Assembly: GCA_964354365.1 (NCBI GenBank)
Contig: CAYGZM010000042.1
Coordinates: 1-27,465 of the forward strand
Length of the DNA stretch: 27,465 bases
DNA from: CAYGZM01 sp964354365
GTDB lineage: Bacteria; Planctomycetota; Phycisphaerae; Sedimentisphaerales; Anaerobacaceae
Reading direction: 5' to 3'
Shown here: positions 6,308-13,709 of the stretch, in pieces
Layout: the number at the start of each line of letters is the position of its first letter
Position numbering within the stretch: the first letter of the stretch is position 1
The notes under the pieces: generated by a model
The model's input: the letters and a program-made list of their open reading frames with translations, nothing else
Database searches by the model: none
Told to the model about the DNA's origin: nothing
Position numbers and translations under genes: made by a program

Positions 6308-8932
6308 ATGACCGCGCCGACCGAAAAACTAACGCCTGCGATGAAGCAGTTCCACACGTTCAAGGCCAAGCACCCGGACTGCATACTGTTCTTCCGCATG
6401 GGCGATTTCTACGAGACCTTCTACGAGGACGCCAAGGTTTGTTCGAAGGTGCTCGGCCTTGCCCTGACCAGCAGGGACAAAGGCAAAAGCACCCCGCTTG
6501 CCGGTGTCCCATATCACGCTATTGACGGGTATCTCAAAAAAATGCTTCAGGCAGGCTACCGCGTGGCCGTCTGCGAGCAGGTCGAGGACCCCAAGACCGC
6601 AAAGGGCGTCGTGAAGCGCGACATCGTGCGAATCGTCACGCCGGGCACGCTTACCGACGATATGCTGCTTGAAGCAAAGAAGGACAATTTCCTCTGCGCC
6701 GTCAGCCTCGGCGTAAAGGGCCGGGCCGCGATAAGCTGGGTCGATATCTCGACCGGCCACTTCTTCGTCCAGCAGCTCGGCGAGGACAAGCTACTCGACG
6801 AATTGCTCCGCCTCTCCCCCGCTGAGTGCCTGCTGCCCGACCGCCGGGGCGAACTGTTCGAGGCAGAGACAAGAAAGCTAACCAAAGACGTCACGCAGCT
6901 TACCAGCGCCATAATAACCGAGCGCCCTTCGTGGTACTTCGACCCCTACCAAGCCAGGCAGCGACTCCTCAAGCACTTCGGCACGGCGACCCTCGAAGGC
7001 TTCGGCGTCGGCGACGGCGACGACTGCCTCATCCCACCCGCCGGCGCCATCATCGAGTACCTCAATGAAACGCAGAAGACGACGCTCGGCCACATCCGGA
7101 ATCTAAGGAAGATAGACCGGCGGGACTTTCTGCAAATCGACCCGACCACACTGCGAAGTCTCGAAATCCTGCGGACTATCCGCACCGAGAGCAAAAAAGG
7201 CTCGCTGCTGGACTGTCTGGATGAAACGTTGACCGGTATGGGCGGGCGAATGTTCGCCGGCTGGCTCTGCATGCCGCTTTGCGACTTGCAGCCGATAGAG
7301 GAGCGTCAGGACGCCATTGAAGAATTGAGGCACGCCGGGACCGAAATCCCCGATATCCGCAAATTGCTCTCCAACATTTCCGACACCGAGCGAATAGCAG
7401 CCCGCATCAGCACGTTCCGGGCGACGCCGCGGGACTTAGTCGCCCTCGCCGCCACGCTGCGGCAGATGCCCCGGCTGCGAGAGACGTTGCAGCAATTCGC
7501 AGCCGAGCTGCTCAGGCAGTTAGCCGGGCGGTGCGACAGTATGGACGAATTGGCGGAACTGTTGGAATCGGGAATCGAGCCGGACTGCCCGACGCACCTT
7601 CGCGATGGCGGCGTCATAAAAACCGGCTTCAACGAGGAGCTCGACCGCCTGCGCTCGATTTCTAGAGACGGCCAGAGCTTCCTGCAGACTTACCAGAAAG
7701 AGCAGTCGCAGCGCACGGGCATCGCAAATCTAAGAATCGGCTATAACAAGGTCTTCGGCTACTACATCGAGGTCAGCCACTCCTCCGCCGACAAGGTCCC
7801 GCCCGACTACGTCCGCAAGCAGACAATCAAGAACGCCGAGCGATACATCACCGAGAAGCTCAAGGAATACGAAACGCAGGTCTTAGGCGCCGAGGAAAAG
7901 GCCCTCGACCTGGAGCTTCGAATCTTTGAGGACCTCCGCAGCAAGGCCGCCGAGTACGTCAGCCGGCTCCAGGCCCTCGCCGACACCCTCGCCCAGTGCG
8001 ACTGCCTCGCAGCCCTCGCGTACGTGGCCATGCGCCGCAATTACGTCCGCCCAAAAATGACAACCGGCGGCGAGCTTATCATCCACGAAGGAAAGCACCC
8101 CGTTCTCGCAGAGGCCCTCGGCCCCGAATTCGTCCCCAACGACGTCCAACTCGGCGACGGGGCCGGTGACATCGTCGTCATCACAGGCCCGAATATGAGC
8201 GGCAAGAGCACCTATATCCGCCAGGCCGCACTTCTGGTCCTGATGGCGCAGACCGGCTCATTTATCCCCGCCAAAGACGCCGAGATCGGCCTGGTCGATA
8301 GAATCTTCACCCGCGTCGGCGCCTCCGACGAGCTGGTCCGCGGCCAATCGACCTTTATGGTCGAGATGACCGAGACCGCCAACATCATCAACAACGCAAC
8401 CGAAAAATCGCTGGTAATACTCGACGAGGTCGGCAGAGGCACGAGCACCTACGACGGCCTGTCCTTAGCCTGGGCAATCACCGAGCACATCGCCAACAAG
8501 ATAAAGTGCCGCACACTATTCGCCACACACTATCACGAGCTGACCGAGTTGGCCGAGTTGTTTGGGAACGTCAAGAACCTCAACGTCGCCGTCCGCGAAT
8601 GGATGGACGAGGTGGTCTTCCTTCACCGAATCCTGCCCGGCGGGACCGACAAGAGCTACGGCATCCACGTCGCAAAACTCGCCGGCGTCCCCAAGCCCAT
8701 CCTCGACCGCTCAAAAGAAATCCTCGAAGAATTGGAGGCCGCCTTTCAAAAAGAAGCCGCCAGCCAACACCTCGCAAAACACAAAACAAGACAGCCAGAC
8801 AAAGACACCCTCTTTGTCCAAAAACACAAGACTGTCCTCGAAAAACTCGCCTCAACTGACACAAATAACCTTACACCCATCGAGGCCATCAATCTGCTCG
8901 AAGAAATAAGAAACCAAATCAATGACCAGTAA
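6308..8932 (+). CDS. mutS: DNA mismatch repair protein MutS
   Basis: Recognises base mismatches and small loops in DNA and, using ATP, recruits MutL. The 874-aa product has full MutS length and domain order. The N-terminal mismatch-binding domain carries the F-Y-E motif (34-36, in GDFYETF). The connector, lever and clamp domains follow. The C-terminal ATPase has Walker A GPNMSGKST (627-635), Walker B/signature LDEVGRGTSTYDG (from about 705) and the HYHEL switch histidines. The C-terminal helix-turn-helix and a dimerisation tail close the protein. The ATG at 6308 gives the normal start, although there is no Shine-Dalgarno. It was probably once closely downstream of the mnmE-like gene, before the cassette separated them. 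Confidence 0.98.
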   Translation: MTAPTEKLTPAMKQFHTFKAKHPDCILFFRMGDFYETFYEDAKVCSKVLGLALTSRDKGKSTPLAGVPYHAIDGYLKKMLQAGYRVAVCEQVEDPKTAKGVVKRDIVRIVTPGTLTDDMLLEAKKDNFLCAVSLGVKGRAAISWVDISTGHFFVQQLGEDKLLDELLRLSPAECLLPDRRGELFEAETRKLTKDVTQLTSAIITERPSWYFDPYQARQRLLKHFGTATLEGFGVGDGDDCLIPPAGAIIEYLNETQKTTLGHIRNLRKIDRRDFLQIDPTTLRSLEILRTIRTESKKGSLLDCLDETLTGMGGRMFAGWLCMPLCDLQPIEERQDAIEELRHAGTEIPDIRKLLSNISDTERIAARISTFRATPRDLVALAATLRQMPRLRETLQQFAAELLRQLAGRCDSMDELAELLESGIEPDCPTHLRDGGVIKTGFNEELDRLRSISRDGQSFLQTYQKEQSQRTGIANLRIGYNKVFGYYIEVSHSSADKVPPDYVRKQTIKNAERYITEKLKEYETQVLGAEEKALDLELRIFEDLRSKAAEYVSRLQALADTLAQCDCLAALAYVAMRRNYVRPKMTTGGELIIHEGKHPVLAEALGPEFVPNDVQLGDGAGDIVVITGPNMSGKSTYIRQAALLVLMAQTGSFIPAKDAEIGLVDRIFTRVGASDELVRGQSTFMVEMTETANIINNATEKSLVILDEVGRGTSTYDGLSLAWAITEHIANKIKCRTLFATHYHELTELAELFGNVKNLNVAVREWMDEVVFLHRILPGGTDKSYGIHVAKLAGVPKPILDRSKEILEELEAAFQKEAASQHLAKHKTRQPDKDTLFVQKHKTVLEKLASTDTNNLTPIEAINLLEEIRNQINDQ

Positions 8933-8968
8933 TTGTAAGCCGTTGCCTCTTTCTGTATAATGATACAG
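8933..8968 (+). promoter_or_regulatory. Promoter and palindromic operator of the mntA-hepT pair
   Basis: TTGTAA (8933-8938), 17 nt, then a perfect TATAAT (8956-8961). A perfect inverted repeat, CTGTAT-AATG-ATACAG (8953-8968), covers the -10 box. Binding there would block RNA polymerase, so autoregulation by the toxin-antitoxin complex or another repressor is likely. Seen directly; function inferred. Confidence 0.6.
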
Positions 8969-8984
8969 GAAGATAAGGGAACCT

Positions 8985-9320
8985 ATGATAAGTGATGAAA
9001 CATTACTTGAGGTCAAGGAACGGCTGGTTGAAGGCTTTGCCCCGGAGCGGATCATTCTATTCGGCTCCCAGGCCAGAGGAACCGCCGATGCGCGCAGCGA
9101 CGTTGATATTTTGGTCGTATGTTTGTTTACCGGTAAACGCCGGCACTTAATGCTCGAAATGGACAGGGCATTGGATGGTGTGGACTATGCCTTTGACATA
9201 CTGATTCTGACCCCCGAAGAGTACGAGCGCGACCGCCACATACCCGGCACAATCGCCAGACCTGCATGGAAGGAAGGAACAGTCCTGTATGAAAACGCCC
9301 GATCAGCCGGTGTTGGATAA
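8985..9320 (+). CDS. mntA: MntA-type nucleotidyltransferase antitoxin (MNT domain)
   Basis: A 111-aa minimal nucleotidyltransferase. The signature GSX10DXD is exact: G27-S28, ten residues, D39-V40-D41 (GSQARGTADARSDVDI). A further acidic residue follows in YAFDILIL. In studied MNT-HEPN pairs, MntA transfers AMP groups to the HEPN toxin and so inactivates it. AAGGG precedes the ATG at a suitable distance. The 3' end overlaps the HEPN gene by 32 nt, the usual arrangement. Promoter and operator lie at 8933-8968. Confidence 0.9.
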   Translation: MISDETLLEVKERLVEGFAPERIILFGSQARGTADARSDVDILVVCLFTGKRRHLMLEMDRALDGVDYAFDILILTPEEYERDRHIPGTIARPAWKEGTVLYENARSAGVG

Positions 9321-9714
9321 GGTCAGGCAATGGCTTATCCACGCAGACGAGGACCTGCGGCTGGCAATAGCCGCGATGGAGCATGTGGCCGATTGCCCGT
9401 ATCGTTTGGTGGCCTATCATGCCCAGCAGTGTGCGGAGAAACACATAAAGGCCTTTCTCGTGTACTGCGGTGTGGATTTCCCCTATACACACAACATCAG
9501 ACGCCTCTTGAAACTGTGCAGCCAACACGCTGACTGGGTAGAACAGCTCAGGCAAGCCGAAGAATTGACCCCCTATGCCATCACCGCCCGCTATCCCGGC
9601 GAAGCCGACGAAGTCACGAAGACCGAGGCAAGTGAAGCCATCGAAATCGCCGGACAAGTCCGGACCATTGTCCGAACGGCCCTGCAAAAGCTGGGTCTGG
9701 AATTACCCGAATGA
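9289..9714 (+). CDS. hepT: HEPN-domain toxin (HepT-like RNase)
   Basis: A 141-aa all-helical HEPN protein. It has the RX4H motif typical of HEPN RNases at R39-H44 (RLVAYH), followed by the AQQCAEKHIKAFL helix. A YPGE motif (about 104-107) is common in this HEPN branch. It partners the MntA-type protein whose gene overlaps it by 32 nt. The toxin would cleave RNA unless adenylylated or bound by its partner. Members of this branch sometimes accompany other nucleotide-based systems, but the GSX10DXD/RX4H pair here fits HepT/MntA best. Confidence 0.88.
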   Translation: MKTPDQPVLDKVRQWLIHADEDLRLAIAAMEHVADCPYRLVAYHAQQCAEKHIKAFLVYCGVDFPYTHNIRRLLKLCSQHADWVEQLRQAEELTPYAITARYPGEADEVTKTEASEAIEIAGQVRTIVRTALQKLGLELPE

Positions 9715-9821
9715 AGCAAGCACGAGAGCCTTACCCGACCGGTATGAACAACGTACTGTAGAACTTCAGACACCATGTTGGGGATGAAATATATAGGTAC
9801 CGTTTAGAAAAGGGGTAAACT

Positions 9822-10316
9822 GTGGCACCTTGCTTTCCTGATCTTCCTTGGACCAAATCCTTTTTCCTTGATGCGTCTGCCATCGTTAAGCTGCTCATAG
9901 AGGAAAAGCATTCTGACCTCGTAAGGAATTGCTTTGACGATCCGCTCTCTTTGTTCTTTACGACGAACTTCTGTTTCTTTGAATCCCTGTCCGTTTTGAA
10001 GCGAGAATGGTGCAAAAAAAAGATAAGCACAAACAAATACAGAGACTCTTGCAGACTCCTATTTGCTTATATTAAAGAACGCCGAATCAAAATTCATGAA
10101 TATCCTATGGCAGATCTGTCTGATTTCGTAAAACTGGAAGACCTGACCCAAAGGTATAACATCGATATATCAGACAGCTTGCAACTCCTCAGCATTAAGG
10201 AGACGATACTATCAAAACTTGCGGGAGAAAGTGAAACGACCCTTCTCACGGCAGACGGAGACTTAGCAAAAGCTGCAAGAGAAGAGGGTGTCACAGTAGT
10301 TGATTTGTCGAAATAA
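9822..10316 (+). CDS. PIN-domain protein (VapC-like toxin), apparently without antitoxin
   Basis: A 164-aa PIN-domain protein. The acidic residues of the fold are visible: D17 (FFLDASAIVKLL), E54 (FFESLSVL), D115/D118 (DISDSLQLL) and the late aspartates in LLTADGDLAKAA. It would act as a metal-dependent RNase. The GTG at 9822 is chosen because AGGGG lies 6-7 nt before it and the PIN domain begins soon after. The gene is AT-rich compared with its neighbours, a sign of transfer. No antitoxin-sized gene is seen immediately upstream or downstream. It may be a solitary VapC-like gene that lost its partner. Confidence 0.82.
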   Translation: MAPCFPDLPWTKSFFLDASAIVKLLIEEKHSDLVRNCFDDPLSLFFTTNFCFFESLSVLKREWCKKKISTNKYRDSCRLLFAYIKERRIKIHEYPMADLSDFVKLEDLTQRYNIDISDSLQLLSIKETILSKLAGESETTLLTADGDLAKAAREEGVTVVDLSK

Positions 10317-10550
10317 GCTACAACGAAACGGCTCCACTATTGACCCAGAAAATAATTCGATCGACAACGTTTGGCAATAGCTCTAAGAGAAGGGATATCT
10401 TCGGCAACCGTGGATTCTATTCTTCAAGATTCACCAGATGTGGGGTTTAGCCAAAATTGAAAGTATCTAACTCTTTATTTACAAGGACTTAAGAAATAAA
10501 CGCGACTCCTGCCAAAAAGGTCGAGTTGCATGAAATTCATTAAGAACCAC

Positions 10551-10832
10551 TCAATAACGGCGGTCGTTTATGTCAAAATGGCTAAAGCTTACCAGATGTG
10601 TCTTCAGGAGTTTCTCAGTGGCCTTTACAGTTTCCTCTTTGACGGTTCTTCGGCTTTGGGCGACCCAGACGGTGAAGTTGTAAAGCTCCTGTGTATCGAC
10701 TCTTATCCACTTTTTGTTGCGGTATAAGAACACAAGCAGCGTGGTCATTGCGATTCTCTTGTTGCCGTTTTGAAAGGGATGATTCTTGATTAGCAGATAA
10801 AAGAGCGTTGCTCCCTTTGTGAACTTTCGCAC
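10551..10832 (-). pseudogene. N-terminally truncated Fic/Doc family protein
   Basis: The 93-codon frame has the Fic motif as HPFQNGNKR (residues 18-26). It is followed by the usual Doc-type C-terminal helices (TTLLVFLYRNKKW, LYNFTVWVA). The whole N-terminal half of a normal Doc protein, about 40 residues, is missing: a TAA lies three codons before the GTG at 10832. The first codons are themselves part of an inverted-repeat arm (10819-10836), so the break coincides with that repeat. The motif also has Asn where Fic AMP-transferases usually have Asp or Glu. No partner antitoxin is seen. It is most likely a non-functional remnant of a Doc-type toxin. Confidence 0.75.
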
Positions 10833-10878
10833 TTTTGATAATTAGGTTCATAACGGTTCAAAAAGTGCGGAAGTTCAC
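10819..10878. repeat. Inverted repeat, 18-bp arms, between the Fic fragment and the S41 gene
   Basis: Arms at 10819-10836 (starting GTGAACTT) and 10861-10878 (ending AAGTTCAC) pair over 17 of 18 positions around a 24-nt spacer. The right arm covers the stop codon of the S41 peptidase gene; the left arm covers the start of the Fic fragment. No T-run follows on either strand, so it is not an ordinary terminator, although it could still protect or end the S41 transcript. It may mark a rearrangement. Confidence 0.8.
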
Positions 10879-12749
10879 CTACTCTCTTCGAGCAGATATT
10901 CTTTTGCCGCTTCCAGCACGGTGTCACGGCCTTTCGCAAGGTCGGCTGCACTTTGCTTGACCTCCACGTCCGGCTCAAGCCCTCGCCTTTCTATCGGCCT
11001 ATCCAGAAAACCACCATACGCCTTCACCGGCAACTGTACCCTATATAGACGGTTCTTCAGCGTATAGATCTCCTTTCTGGATGAAGCGCCTGCAGTCGTT
11101 TCGCCAAACACTCGAGCCCGTTTGCTCGCGACAAACCAGGACGCCCATCCCTCCCCGGCGCTTATACAGCGGCCGTCTATCAGTAGCGCCATCCGCCCGG
11201 TGTATCGAGGCCGGTTCGGCTCATTCGCCTCACCGTCCGGATGGAAGTTCACGTGTGAAGTCTCCCGTTCAAATCCGCCGCCGGTATTCCCTCGGACATC
11301 TACTATCAGCCCGCCTGCACCCTTTAACTCGCTCACCGCCTTGTCCAGCGATGCCTCCAGCCCGTCTTGAATCCGCCGTACGTAAATATAGCCTATCTTC
11401 TCATCGAGCATCTTCCACGATACATCTGCCGAATCCGGAATATCCTCCTTGGTAACCGGAAGCCGCGGCAGATACCGCGCCCCAAGCGCGGACGCCAGCT
11501 CAAATTCGTGTGCCTTCCCCTCCGTGTCCAGCATCTCGAATTTCACAACCTTGCCCTTCTCCATCTGCCGCATAAAGAAATGGTGCGCGACATAACGCAG
11601 CTGACGCTCACTCGAAAAGCCGGAATACCGTTTTATCTCGGTCATAGTCCTTTCTATTACGTCCTTGACGTCGTTGCCGTCCACCCTGAGCACTACCATA
11701 CCGACCTTAACGCCTGCCTTATCTGCCGGCCCGCCCTTGTCAACGTAGTACACCGCCGCTCTGCCGCGGTCGTCCTCAAGGCACGAAAAACCGGCATCCC
11801 ATTCCGGCCCGGCTATCTGCGGCACTCTAACTGCCCCATCCATCAGGTATGCGTGGCTATCCTCCAATCTCGCCACCAACTCCGCGCACAACAGCCCAAA
11901 CTCCCTGTCGTCCTTGACCTCTTCGGCCCGAGGAAGGTACTCTTTCCCCACGGCCTCCCAGTCAATCCCCTTTAGCTCAAAGCAGGGATAAGTGTTCGCC
12001 AGCGTCTCGTAAAGCTCAGCGAACGCCGTCTCGTAATCAACATTGGGATCCGCCACAAGCGTCTCTTGCTCTCTGCCCTGCTGGATTTGTTCCTGCCGGG
12101 CTTTTTGCTGCTGCTGCTGCTGCTGCTGCTGTTGTTCGGTCGCTTGTTCCTTGACCAGCTTCCCGATGCTTTCCGCCTGCTCGCGGACCTCGCTGCGTGG
12201 GCTGTTCTTATATGGTTCAAGGTGCGTCAGAAACACGTCTGCCTGGTTCGTAAACGCCACGCCCCAGACTATACGGTTGACGCTTTCGTTGCTCATCGCC
12301 AGCGTCGCAAGTCTGTCCAGGACCTGGGCGGACTTCTCCGGGACTGCCGATAAACCGTAATAAACGGCGAAGTGCCGCACGTACCCTTCCGGCGAGAAGC
12401 TCGCGTGGTGCAGCAGCTCAACTGCCCTATCCCGCACTATAGGCTCTGGCTGACGTGCATACCCGCCCCCGACCCATCCGACAATCATCGACCGGTTCAC
12501 GCTTGTCCTGCGAAAGCCATCCTGGATTACATCGAGCGCCTCCAAAGCCTGGATAGGTTTGTCGTCCTTGCTCTTCCACCACTGGTCCAATTTCTCTCCG
12601 CCCGCGTTGCTGTCCGGAAAGTACGATTCGAATACTTTCCTCTCTTCTTCCGTGTCCCGCACGCTTCCACCCTGCGCAAAGCAGCACGCCGAGAACCCCG
12701 ACACAAACGCCATTGCCAGCAGAGTTGTTTTTCTTTTGCGAATCACCAT
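10875..12749 (-). CDS. Secreted S41 family peptidase with PDZ domain and polyglutamine tract
   Basis: The frame is open to 12974, but the ATG at 12749 is chosen because it begins a clear signal peptide (MVIRKRKTTLLAMAFVSGFS, cleavage after CFA) and GGTGG lies nearby. The 624-aa product should be exported. An N-terminal helical, HEAT-like region leads to a run of ten glutamines (about 206-215). A PDZ-like segment (around 320-365: YYVDKGGPADKAGVKVGMVV) follows, then the S41 domain. The likely nucleophile is Ser530 in CISAGEGW. Downstream GETTAG replaces the GxKTxGK of CtpA-type enzymes, so it is closer to the tricorn/IRBP branch without a general-base lysine. Substrate unknown. It stands alone, divergent from the T2SS operon, and could be a secreted T2SS client (inference). 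Confidence 0.88.
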   Translation of the reverse strand: MVIRKRKTTLLAMAFVSGFSACCFAQGGSVRDTEEERKVFESYFPDSNAGGEKLDQWWKSKDDKPIQALEALDVIQDGFRRTSVNRSMIVGWVGGGYARQPEPIVRDRAVELLHHASFSPEGYVRHFAVYYGLSAVPEKSAQVLDRLATLAMSNESVNRIVWGVAFTNQADVFLTHLEPYKNSPRSEVREQAESIGKLVKEQATEQQQQQQQQQQKARQEQIQQGREQETLVADPNVDYETAFAELYETLANTYPCFELKGIDWEAVGKEYLPRAEEVKDDREFGLLCAELVARLEDSHAYLMDGAVRVPQIAGPEWDAGFSCLEDDRGRAAVYYVDKGGPADKAGVKVGMVVLRVDGNDVKDVIERTMTEIKRYSGFSSERQLRYVAHHFFMRQMEKGKVVKFEMLDTEGKAHEFELASALGARYLPRLPVTKEDIPDSADVSWKMLDEKIGYIYVRRIQDGLEASLDKAVSELKGAGGLIVDVRGNTGGGFERETSHVNFHPDGEANEPNRPRYTGRMALLIDGRCISAGEGWASWFVASKRARVFGETTAGASSRKEIYTLKNRLYRVQLPVKAYGGFLDRPIERRGLEPDVEVKQSAADLAKGRDTVLEAAKEYLLEESR

Positions 12750-13148
12750 AATCTGATCCACCACGCTGCCGCCGCAGCAAATCCTCAACGCCAATGCCTG
12801 ACTGGATATTTTACAGTCCTCCACCCGGCCGATACAGAGAAATATTGGCTCTTCTCGTTTGGGCCTGCCCCGGATTGCGTCCTGCCAGAATCCGATGGAT
12901 GCTTTCTTCGGGTGAACCGGGGCATTAGTTACTTCGGTTTCCGTCCTGGGCCGAGCCGAAGGAGCGGCGTTCAATCACGCCGTGGCGCCGAAGCGAACAG
13001 ACAAATTTACCTACCATGCGTAACCTTTCGGCGCGAGCCTCCACTATCCTGTCAAAAGGAACCACAAATGCAATGAAACAGAACCTGTAAAGTAAAGGAG
13101 CCAAAAACGAATAGTAAGGCGTGTAGAGAGGCTTTTCTGGCCGCTTTG

Positions 13149-13316
13149 ACCCCACTGTTTACGGGGTGGCATAGGGCCTTTTGCAGTGCGCCGGCGGCCC
13201 CCGTAGGGAACAGTGCTGGCCGCTGGCTGGATACGTGGATCGTTGGGCCACCCCGGCACAGACCCTCTTTGAGTGGCTGTGCGGTTAGTCACATTGCGAG
13301 CGATGCGAAGACTAAC
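13149..13316. other. Cluster of hairpins, possible structured RNA or decayed mobile element
   Basis: ACCCC (13149-13153) can pair with GGGGT (13163-13167). The same GGGGTGGC (13163-13170) can instead pair with GCCACCCC (13247-13254), so the two stems exclude each other. They are followed by GCACAG/CTGTGC (13256-13261 with 13277-13282) and GTTAGTC/GACTAAC (13284-13290 with 13310-13316); the last encloses ATTG-CGAG-CGAT. No known RNA family is recognised. Strand and transcription are unknown. Confidence 0.4.
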
Positions 13317-13641
13317 GTGTTTCCAGCCGGCGCATCGTCTGCGATAATTCTCCGGTCTATGTCAAAAAACCTATTTTTTTGTAACAAAATCGAATTCTCA
13401 AGCGTCTGATATAGTAGCCATTAACCCTGGTCAAGGTGCAGTTATTGCAGGCCGAGCGCGGCGTCGGGCGTGGATTAGCGTAACCTGTTTTGCTTGCAGC
13501 GATTACAGTGATTTGTTGGAAAGGAGATTCACACTTTTACGCAGACTTTACTTCGTTTCGGCGGCCTAAAAACGGCATCGTGGAAAGTGCCTTTGTCAAG
13601 GTTATCGAGACAAGGTTGATTTGTGTTCGTCTTGTGTACCC

Positions 13642-13670
13642 TTGACATAAGTTGTGTAATCATTTATACT
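13642..13670 (+). promoter_or_regulatory. Strong sigma70-type promoter of the T2SS operon
   Basis: A perfect TTGACA (13642-13647), exactly 17 nt, then TATACT (13665-13670, five of six). Transcription should start near 13677, leaving about 33 nt before the gspE ATG. This is the best promoter match in the window. Confidence 0.7.
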
Positions 13671-13709
13671 TAAAGGTTTATGCAGCCGTTGTTATTTTGA
13701 GGTAGTCGG

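Larger units (their letters stand above)
12750..13709. other. Long intergenic region with several hairpins
   Basis: About 960 nt between the divergent S41 and gspE genes. Frames on both strands here are not protein-like and have no ribosome binding sites. Around 12943-12965 the sequence includes GGGCCGAGCCGAAGGAG, which resembles dispersed repeats that translate as FGSAQD in many genomes. Between 13149 and 13316 several hairpins occur in a row (separate entry). The gspE promoter is at 13642-13670. No tRNA or known riboswitch was recognised. Confidence 0.6.

Noticed and set aside
9711..9761. Sixteen-codon frame overlapping the hepT stop (MKQAREPYPTG...)
   Set aside because: Too short and without conserved features; the ATGA overlap can arise by chance. 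Not a credible antitoxin for the PIN gene.
10317..10550. Possible gene fragment between the PIN gene and the Fic remnant (frame reading ALREGISSATVDSILQ)
   Set aside because: Only about 30 codons, with no start, ribosome binding site or recognised family; nothing else supported in this gap.
12750..12974. N-terminal extension of the S41 peptidase to 12974
   Set aside because: It would bury a clear signal peptide that starts at 12749, and the added residues look non-coding.
13146..13409. Plus-strand frame of 87 codons upstream of gspE
   Set aside because: Covers the hairpin cluster, has no ribosome binding site and no protein-like pattern.
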